DNA of 64,000 nt from Alteribacillus bidgolensis. GTDB lineage: Bacteria; Bacillota; Bacilli; Bacillales; Marinococcaceae. Location: positions 3,407,272 to 3,471,271 of the forward strand of contig NZ_KZ614149.1 of NCBI RefSeq assembly GCF_002886255.1. Reading direction: 5' to 3'. Shown piece after piece: positions 57,881 through 64,000 of this stretch. Numbering within the stretch: position 1 is the first letter of the stretch; each line of letters opens with the position of its first letter. Below the pieces are notes generated by a model that was given only the letters and a program-made list of their open reading frames with translations, ran no database searches and was not told the DNA's origin. The position numbers and the translations under genes were made by a program.

Positions 57881-59221
57881 TTGAAAGAAAACACAAAACT
57901 TGCAAGGTCTCTATCATTACCTTCTGTTGTTGTATTTGGCTTAGCTTTTATGGCTATAACGACTGTTTTTAGTACATATGGTATAGCTTCGCAACTATCA
58001 CATGGTATGGTTGCAGGGTCGTATATTCTTGCACTTATCGTCATGCTCTTTACAGCATATAGTTATGGACAAATGGCGAAAGAATATCCTGTTGCCGGAT
58101 CAGCATATTCATACGCACAGAAAGCGATCAATCCTTTTGTTGGATTTTTAGTCGGATGGTCCATTTTAATGGACTATCTTTTCATACCAATGGTTAACTA
58201 TTTATTATTTGGTATTTTCTTCTCTGCAGCAATACCAGAGGTTCCATCTCAGGTTTGGATCATTGGGTTATTAATCCTCGTAACCTTTGTAAACATAAAA
58301 GGAGTTAAACTCGCAGCAAGAGCGAATATAATTGTTATTGCAATCTCGATATTGTTTATACTAATCTTCTGTATTTTATCTATTAAATCAATTTTAGAGG
58401 GGACAGGAACAGGGATCATATTCAATTTCGAACCGTTTTTCAATTCTGATGAATCTTTTTCTTTGATAGTTGCTGGAGCTGCGTTACTTTGTTTTTCATT
58501 TTTAGGATTTGATTCAGTAACGGCTTTCTCCGAGGAAACAATAAACCCTAAAAAAAATATTCCACGTGGTCTTATTTTGGTAACACTGATAGGTGGATTT
58601 ATTTTTGTTGTAGTTTCATATCTATCCCACAATGTATGGCCAGATTACCTGAGTTTCAGTAACCCTGACTCAGCCGCGTATGAAATAATTGGGCTGGTCG
58701 GAGGAAATGTACTAAGCACTACCTTTTTAGTAGTAACTGCTTTTGTGGCATTTGGTTCCGCAACAGCATCTTTAGCAAGCGCTTCCCGTGTATTGTTTGC
58801 AATGGGAAGAGATGGACAGCTCCCTGAGAAATTTTTTGGGAAACTTCATACGAAATATAAAACACCTGTCAATAACATTATTTTAATTTCTTGTTTATCC
58901 TTGTCGGCGTTATTTTTAAGTCTCACATTGGTGGCATCTTTTATTAACTTTGGGGCATTTTTCGCGTTTACTTTTGTAAATATTTCAGTAATTGTTTTGT
59001 TTTTCCGAAACAAAACAGATAGGTCACTTAAAGGGATTGCTTTATATGTAGTCATTCCTTTAATTGGTGCATTACTTGATTTGTGGCTGCTTGTTAATCT
59101 TGATAAATATTCTTTAATGCTAGGAATCATTTGGTTTGTATTAGGTTTTATATATCTGTTGTTTTTAACGAAAGGATTTAGAAACAGACTTCCAGTAATT
59201 CAATATAAAGAAAGTGGATAA
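57881..59221 (+). CDS. APC family amino acid permease
   Basis: A 446-residue permease with 12 helices. N-terminal SLPSVVVFGLAFMAITTVFS segment (helix 1 unwinding region), then GSAYSYAQKAINPFVGFLVG and the helix 6 FSFLGFDSVTAFSEE motif of APC carriers. TTG start with GGAGGG upstream. Driven by the sigma-54 promoter and followed by an amidohydrolase (59-bp gap), it likely imports a nitrogen compound for degradation. Confidence 0.9.
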   Translation: MKENTKLARSLSLPSVVVFGLAFMAITTVFSTYGIASQLSHGMVAGSYILALIVMLFTAYSYGQMAKEYPVAGSAYSYAQKAINPFVGFLVGWSILMDYLFIPMVNYLLFGIFFSAAIPEVPSQVWIIGLLILVTFVNIKGVKLAARANIIVIAISILFILIFCILSIKSILEGTGTGIIFNFEPFFNSDESFSLIVAGAALLCFSFLGFDSVTAFSEETINPKKNIPRGLILVTLIGGFIFVVVSYLSHNVWPDYLSFSNPDSAAYEIIGLVGGNVLSTTFLVVTAFVAFGSATASLASASRVLFAMGRDGQLPEKFFGKLHTKYKTPVNNIILISCLSLSALFLSLTLVASFINFGAFFAFTFVNISVIVLFFRNKTDRSLKGIALYVVIPLIGALLDLWLLVNLDKYSLMLGIIWFVLGFIYLLFLTKGFRNRLPVIQYKESG

Positions 59222-59280
59222 CCAGCCTTAAACAGCTACAATTTAAAACGTTTAGATTGATATTTATGAGGAGAGATAAG

Positions 59281-60894
59281 ATGAATACTGCTGATATTAT
59301 TCTTCGGGGTAATACGATATTCACAGGGTGGGAAGATGAGCCGATGTCTGGCTTTCTTGCGATAAAAGATGAAAAAATTATAGCGGTAGAAAAAGACGGT
59401 AATGGAGACCAATATATAGGGACATCGACAAAAGTTTATGATTTTGAAGATCAATTGATCATGCCTGGTTTTCACGATGCACATTTACATTTGATGCTTG
59501 GAAGTTTATTTACTGATTTTTCGATTGATTTATCGACTGCTGCTTCTTCAGAGGAAGTTGGACAAAAGGTAAAAGAATTTGCACGTAAGATAGAGAATGG
59601 CGAATGGATCATTGGAAATGGATGGGATGAAGGAAGTTGGGATAACGTGAGTGACCCTCCACATAGGAATATACTCGATAAGTATATTCCTGATACTCCC
59701 GTGCTGTTAATTCACGCTGAGGGACACTATGCCTGGGTAAACAGTAAGGCACTGGAAATGGCAAATCTTACCCCAGAAACTCCGAACCCTCCCTATGGAG
59801 ATATTCAAAAAGATGAAAATGGAGAGCTAACAGGAGTACTGCTTGAAACAGCTGTATCATTAGTATCTGATAAAGCATTGGTGTTTCCAAGAGAACGGCA
59901 ATATGAATTGATGGAAAGTTTTCTACAACACGCAGCAAAAAGTGGTGTAACATCTGTCAATGATTTATACGCAAGCAGAGCGCTTTCCAGTTTAGAAGAT
60001 TATGAGTTTTATAAGGAATTTGAGAATAAAAAGAATTTGACTGTTCGAGTTCACCTATATCCGGCACTGGACGGGAATTTTGACCGTGTGAAAAATCTTA
60101 GAGAGAGTTACAATTCACCAAAATTGAAGTTTACAGGATTAAAGCAGTTTATAGATGGAGTGGTAACGGGCTATACTGCATTCATGTTGGATCCATATAA
60201 AGATCGTCCAGAAACAAAAGGGGAGACAGCTTTTCCACCAGCACAAATAAAAGAATGGGTCATTGAGGCTGATAAAGAAGAGTTTCAGATTCGTTTTCAC
60301 TCAATCGGAGATGGGGCTGTTCGATTAGGTTTAGATGCTTTTGAAAAAGCTCAGAGTATTAATGGGCAAAGGGATTCTAGGCATGCGTTGGAACATATTG
60401 AAGTCATACATCCGGATGATATAAAACGATTTAAAACTTTGGGAGTAATTCCGTCCATCCAGCCGTCCCACTTAGCTCTTATGCCAAGTGAAAATCACAC
60501 GCTAAGGGTTGGAGACGAAAAAGACAGATACGCTTATACCTGTAAATCATTATACGAAGGGGCAGGAAATCTTGCATTTGGAACTGATTTTCCAATATCT
60601 CCATTGGATCCAATGAAAGAAATATATTATGCAGTAAACAGGAAAGATTATACAGATACAAGAATTTGGAATGAGCAAGAACGAATTCCGATTGCTGCTG
60701 CTTTAAAAGCGTATACTTCAGGTTCAGCCCATAGTGTTTTTAGAGATCATGAGCTTGGGACATTAGAGCCTGGGAAGCTAGCCGATATTATTGTTTTAGA
60801 TAAAGATTTATTTTCAATTCCTCCGGAAAAGATTAGGGAAACGAAGGTCTTGATGACAATTATGGATGGAGATATTGTCTTCGAAGAGAAATAA
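59281..60894 (+). CDS. Amidohydrolase family protein (YtcJ-like)
   Basis: A 537-residue metal-dependent amidohydrolase of the amidohydrolase_3 type. HxH motif in GFHDAHLHL (His68, His70), LIHAEGHYAWVN, a later RFHSIGDGAV, LEHIEVIHPDD, and metal Asp in FGTDFPISP. ATG 59281 follows GAGGAGAG. With the APC permease it forms a two-gene operon under sigma-54 control, the logic of nitrogen-source or amino acid degradation in Bacillus (as with roc and aco operons). The bond it cleaves is unknown. Confidence 0.88.
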   Translation: MNTADIILRGNTIFTGWEDEPMSGFLAIKDEKIIAVEKDGNGDQYIGTSTKVYDFEDQLIMPGFHDAHLHLMLGSLFTDFSIDLSTAASSEEVGQKVKEFARKIENGEWIIGNGWDEGSWDNVSDPPHRNILDKYIPDTPVLLIHAEGHYAWVNSKALEMANLTPETPNPPYGDIQKDENGELTGVLLETAVSLVSDKALVFPRERQYELMESFLQHAAKSGVTSVNDLYASRALSSLEDYEFYKEFENKKNLTVRVHLYPALDGNFDRVKNLRESYNSPKLKFTGLKQFIDGVVTGYTAFMLDPYKDRPETKGETAFPPAQIKEWVIEADKEEFQIRFHSIGDGAVRLGLDAFEKAQSINGQRDSRHALEHIEVIHPDDIKRFKTLGVIPSIQPSHLALMPSENHTLRVGDEKDRYAYTCKSLYEGAGNLAFGTDFPISPLDPMKEIYYAVNRKDYTDTRIWNEQERIPIAAALKAYTSGSAHSVFRDHELGTLEPGKLADIIVLDKDLFSIPPEKIRETKVLMTIMDGDIVFEEK

Positions 60895-61005
60895 AGTATG
60901 TTGTCAAAAATTTTTGGAAATAACATTTGTAAAAGTGAACTTTTACAAACAGTTAGCTAAAAGAACAAAATCTTATATTTTAAAGGAGCATTATCTACAG
61001 TATAA

Positions 61006-61051
61006 AAAGAAGTAATATTTAGCGTTGTTAAAGTTAAATATTACTTCTTTT
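61006..61051 (+). terminator. Terminator of the permease/amidohydrolase operon
   Basis: AGAAGTAATATTTA-GC / GTTAAATATTACTTCT stem with T-rich tail. Confidence 0.8.
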
Positions 61052-61122
61052 ACTTCTACAGCACATTCAATATACCGAACGTACTAATGCCGCGGTTGCA
61101 ACAGGAAGTACACATTTTCACT

Positions 61123-61220
61123 AGTACTTTAGGAATGTTTAACTTTGTTAAAGGATTAAAGTATAAGCAAAACTACGACTTCCGCTATTTGGACTCGGCA
61201 GCAAGCAGTATTCTAATAGT
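61123..61220 (+). repeat. Dispersed repeat R1, copy 4
   Basis: Blocks GTACTTTAGGAATGTTTAAC, TTAAAGGATTAAAGTATAAG, CAAAACTACGACTTCCGC, GGACTCGGCAGCAAGC, TTCTAAT. The 3' hairpin and T-run are the most degraded of the four copies. Located 50 bp before pcm. Confidence 0.75.
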
Positions 61221-61269
61221 GTTCACGGGTATAAAGTCATAAAACTTCGAGTCATTTGGAGGGGATTTC

Positions 61270-61851
61270 TTGAAAAACCAAGAACAGGAGATTATTAAAT
61301 ATTTTCGAAAAATGGACCGAAGCTTTTATATGGATAAAGACAAAGATATGGCACATATGGATCAAGCAGTAGCTATTGGTCATGGTCAAACGATTTCCCA
61401 GCCTTCCCTCGTATTAGAAATGACGTTAACCTTAAATATTCAACCTGATTCAAAAGTGTTAGAAATTGGAACAGGATCTGGTTTTCAAACGGATTTACTA
61501 GCTTCCTTTTCAAAGTCTGTATTTACAGTAGAGCGTATTACACCTTTACACTTTCGGGCAAAAGAGAAATTAAGAGAAGCGGGTTTATCTAATATTTCTT
61601 TTAAACTCGGAGATGGTAGTCAAGGGTGGGAAGAGAATGCGCCATATGACAGGATTATGGTTACTGCGGCCGCAGCCGACGTCCCTTCCGAATTAGTATC
61701 TCAAATGGCAGCAGGCGGCAAAATGGTAATACCAGTTGGAACCGAATGGGAACAAAAGCTATTGCTAATAGAAAAAGATGAACAGGGAGAAACCTGCCCC
61801 ACTTTTATAAAAAACGTAATGTTTGTGAGCTTGAAAAGGGATAGTAATTAG
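61270..61851 (+). CDS. pcm: Protein-L-isoaspartate O-methyltransferase
   Basis: A 193-residue SAM-dependent repair enzyme for isoaspartyl residues. Family blocks: GHGQTISQPSLVLEM, VLEIGTGSGFQTDLLA, LGDGSQGW and PYDRIMVTAAAADVP, ending GGKMVIPVG. TTG start with GGAGGGGA. Such enzymes help long-lived or stressed proteins. Monocistronic in this setting. Confidence 0.9.
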   Translation: MKNQEQEIIKYFRKMDRSFYMDKDKDMAHMDQAVAIGHGQTISQPSLVLEMTLTLNIQPDSKVLEIGTGSGFQTDLLASFSKSVFTVERITPLHFRAKEKLREAGLSNISFKLGDGSQGWEENAPYDRIMVTAAAADVPSELVSQMAAGGKMVIPVGTEWEQKLLLIEKDEQGETCPTFIKNVMFVSLKRDSN

Positions 61852-61951
61852 GTTGAAAGGTGAGTTTGGCCTGAAAATTTTTATGGAAGTCCCCCTTTTA
61901 AAGACATTGAACACAGAATGATAAAATGTATTGATCAAGCAAGTTAATTAT

Positions 61952-62000
61952 AGAAAACTCGTATGACTTCGGCATAGTGCCGGAGTCATATTAGTTTTCT
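61952..62000. repeat. Long hairpin related to R1 core
   Basis: AGAAAACT-TATGACTTCGGC / GCCGGAGTCATA-AGTTTTCT: 8 + 12 bp stem with a 2-nt internal loop and a 5-nt loop, followed by AATACATAAGG. The AAAACT ... GACTTC ... AGTTTTCTAAT arms match the 3' half of R1. No gene is near enough to need it as a terminator except pcm upstream. Confidence 0.6.
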
Positions 62001-62119
62001 AATACATAAGGAAAGTTTGCTAACTTTATACATGTCTTCCTAAGCCATGGAAAATGTGAGAAGATGAAAGAATTCACGTGAAATATTTAAATAGTATTTG
62101 TTTGAAGAAAGGAAACAAA

Positions 62120-63751
62120 ATGAAAGATTTTAGTACATATATTAAAGAGTCTCACTTGAATTGCAGGAATCTCTTTAACATGAACCCAGAAGAAACTCCA
62201 TCTTTAAAGACTTTTTTAACGAAGGAAGAGCTCTTATCGAGGCAGCAACTGTATTCTAAAGTTCTTAAGGAAGCTAAGCATTTTATGAGAAAGCTTATCC
62301 AAAATGTAAATGGGGTTCCTATATTAGTGGTTACCACGGATGATGAAGGGTATTTATTGGATATTTATGGTGATCAAACGATAAAAGGAATGGTAGATAA
62401 ATTAGGTATTACTGTCGGTGCAAGTTTTAATGAGAAAGATGCAGGTACAAATGCAGTATCACTGGCCTTAAAACATGGTGAACCGGTAGAAGTGATAGGA
62501 GATGATCATTTTCATTACTGCTTATCAGAAACAGCTTGCTATTCCGCTCCATTTTCTTATGCTGAGGATGGGATGCTTGCAGGTACCATTTCTATTATGT
62601 CGACAATCGAGCATGCAAGTCCATTTCACCTTGGAATGCTTATATCTGTCGTAGATACCATTGAAAGAGAAATTCAATTACAGCAAAAAAATCACAAGCT
62701 TGATTTATTAAATCAGTTTATCATTAGTTCTACTCCTTTAGGGGTAGTCATGACGGAGAAAGATGGCAGCTTTTTAGAATTTAATGCAGGAGCAGAAGAA
62801 ATCACAGGAGTTCATAAAGATCAAATATTAGCAGGAGAGACAGAGCGGATTAAAGAAGTTTTTGAATATATCACCTACGTGCTTGAATCAGGCAGCAAAG
62901 TGGAAAATGTAGAGATCACTTTTCCTGTAAACCAATCAAACCGACAAAAGTTATGTCTTCTAGATGTTTTCCCACTTTATGACGAAGACCAAATGATAGG
63001 TACGTTTGCTCAGTTTCGAGATTTAACATCGTATCACGAATTGCAGCAGCAAGTGATTCAATCAGAAAAATTATCAGCTATAGGGAAATTAGGTACGGGA
63101 TTAGCTCATGAAATAAGAAATCCGCTCACTTCTATTATCGGTCTTACACAGCTTCTTAAAGAAAATAACAATCAAAATAAATATCTCGAAGTTATCACAG
63201 CCGAATTAGAAAGAATGAAAAGCTTAGTGAACCAATTTGTTTCATTAGGAAAACCTGTCAAAGTAAATCGGGAAAATTGTGATGTGTGTGAACTGGTTCA
63301 TAACACCGTTGAATTGATGACAAGCGATGCACGTCTTCATAACTGTAAAATTTATTTTGAATCTTGTGTTTCTTATTGCAACCTAAAAATAGATGAATCC
63401 CAAATGAAGCAAGTACTTATTAATTTTATTAAAAATGCCTTTGAAGCAATGCCGGATGGCGGGAGAATAGACATTAAACTGTATTCTAACCCTGAACAAA
63501 ATAAATTTCATATCGATATCTCGGATGAAGGAGAAGGGATGACGCAAGAGGAAATTGAACACATAGGAACACCATTTTTTACTACAAAACAAAGTGGACT
63601 TGGTATGGGGCTGCCAGTCTGTTTTGATATTATCAAATCCCACCAAGGTAAAATTGAAATAGATTCTAAAAAAGGTTACGGAACCACTATTCAAGTGATT
63701 CTTCCCATTAACCATTTAAAAGAGATAGATGTATTGGAGAAAAGTTTCTAG
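62120..63751 (+). CDS. Sensor histidine kinase with AcoR-type GAF and PAS
   Basis: A 543-residue soluble kinase, no transmembrane helix. Residues ~60-195 resemble the GAF-like sensor domain of sigma-54 activators such as AcoR (LGITVGASFNEKDAGTNAV motif), then a PAS domain (~205-315), HisKA with phospho-His in LAHEIRNPLTSI and HATPase with NFIKNAFEAMPDGG, SDEGEGM and FFTTKQSGLGMGL. ATG 62120 after AAAGGAAAC. The GAF type normally belongs to enhancer-binding proteins, so it may sense the ligand for the sigma-54 operon upstream. No response regulator lies within the window. Confidence 0.85.
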   Translation: MKDFSTYIKESHLNCRNLFNMNPEETPSLKTFLTKEELLSRQQLYSKVLKEAKHFMRKLIQNVNGVPILVVTTDDEGYLLDIYGDQTIKGMVDKLGITVGASFNEKDAGTNAVSLALKHGEPVEVIGDDHFHYCLSETACYSAPFSYAEDGMLAGTISIMSTIEHASPFHLGMLISVVDTIEREIQLQQKNHKLDLLNQFIISSTPLGVVMTEKDGSFLEFNAGAEEITGVHKDQILAGETERIKEVFEYITYVLESGSKVENVEITFPVNQSNRQKLCLLDVFPLYDEDQMIGTFAQFRDLTSYHELQQQVIQSEKLSAIGKLGTGLAHEIRNPLTSIIGLTQLLKENNNQNKYLEVITAELERMKSLVNQFVSLGKPVKVNRENCDVCELVHNTVELMTSDARLHNCKIYFESCVSYCNLKIDESQMKQVLINFIKNAFEAMPDGGRIDIKLYSNPEQNKFHIDISDEGEGMTQEEIEHIGTPFFTTKQSGLGMGLPVCFDIIKSHQGKIEIDSKKGYGTTIQVILPINHLKEIDVLEKSF

Positions 63752-64000
63752 TGTTTCAGGCAAGGAAAATATTTCAATATACTGGTAAGCACAATTAGGA
63801 AGAGTGGATTCGTTGCAGCAAGTAATTCGTTTTGCTTTGTTTGCGTATACTGCAACGATATCCTTCACTCCTCCTCTCTTAGTCAATATAAAACTAACTA
63901 ACGTTGCGTTTTAGTGTTGTTATGAAGGAGGTTATGACGGATACGGGTTGTACATGTCCGGTAACACGACGCGGTTCATATACTTGTGAAAGCCCCATTC
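63752..64000. other. Window end, no complete gene
   Basis: An inverted repeat CGTTGCAG / CTGCAACG (63811-63818 and 63850-63857) is visible, and an ATG-started frame open to the window end begins at 63922 or 63934 after AAGGAGG; too short to identify. Confidence 0.35.

Noticed and set aside
63813..63851. TTGCAG ... TATACT as a promoter near the window end
   Set aside because: The spacing is 27 bp, too long for a sigma-A promoter; the elements are part of an inverted repeat.

Overview
The window is a chromosomal segment of an endospore-forming member of the Bacillaceae. Three things support this. The block ybaK-cwlD-salA-gerD-kbaA-pdaB sits next to an rRNA operon, as in Bacillus subtilis. The block sigW-rsiW-cdaA-cdaR-glmM-glmS has the standard Bacillus order. 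Germination and sporulation genes (cwlD, gerD, pdaB, kbaA, a Spo0E-like gene) are spread through the window. Secreted and extracytoplasmic proteins are rich in Asp and Glu (the VanY lipoprotein, the CdaR ectodomain), which suggests a salt- or alkali-adapted species; this is an inference. No species name can be fixed by reading alone.

Layout. 0-4 kb: kynurenine pathway (kynB 3' end, kynA), a YfcC-type transporter and an M20 peptidase. 4.6-9.8 kb: sporulation/germination block. 9.9-15.3 kb: rrn operon (two promoters, 16S, 23S, 5S) plus tRNA-Thr. 15.7-23.9 kb: an accessory catabolic locus made of a GntR regulator, LLM flavin monooxygenase, PF06684 'amino acid synthesis' protein, alpha/beta hydrolase, aldehyde dehydrogenase, a degenerate RibB-riboflavin kinase fusion and, downstream behind the same operator motif, a BCCT transporter. 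24.4-30.2 kb: SinR-like regulator, acyltransferase, secreted nuclease, MBL hydrolase, EutH, VanY-type carboxypeptidase. 30.2-33.9 kb: a decayed zone of truncated genes bracketed by two direct copies of a ~97-bp dispersed repeat. 33.9-36.4 kb: cytochrome bd (cydA, cydB and a 42-aa cydS). 36.7-40.3 kb: hydrolase, membrane-anchored MurF-like ligase and ddl. 40.7-41.6 kb: six tRNA genes. 41.8-50.7 kb: aromatic acid exporter, Spo0E-like gene, sigW regulon core, c-di-AMP synthesis and amino-sugar synthesis with a glmS ribozyme. 50.7-53.7 kb: what looks like the remains of a Tn7-like element exactly at the glmS attachment site, with a TnpB relic and katG inside. 54-64 kb: selO, methyltransferases, gene relics, a sigma-54-type promoter driving an APC permease/amidohydrolase pair, pcm, and an orphan sensor kinase.

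How the genes work together. The 16-24 kb locus reads as one regulon for import and oxidative cleavage of a zwitterionic N-containing compound. The parts list resembles the trigonelline/pyridine ring-cleavage logic (LLM oxygenase, ALDH, alpha/beta hydrolase, betaine-type importer), but the flavin partner is an unusual RibB/flavokinase-like fusion. It is the best candidate for an undescribed system. Second is the Tn7-like right end: four contiguous 20-bp units start after TGT exactly 25 bp past the glmS stop. Third is the dispersed repeat family (four copies, same orientation). All assignments come from reading the sequence; no database search was run.
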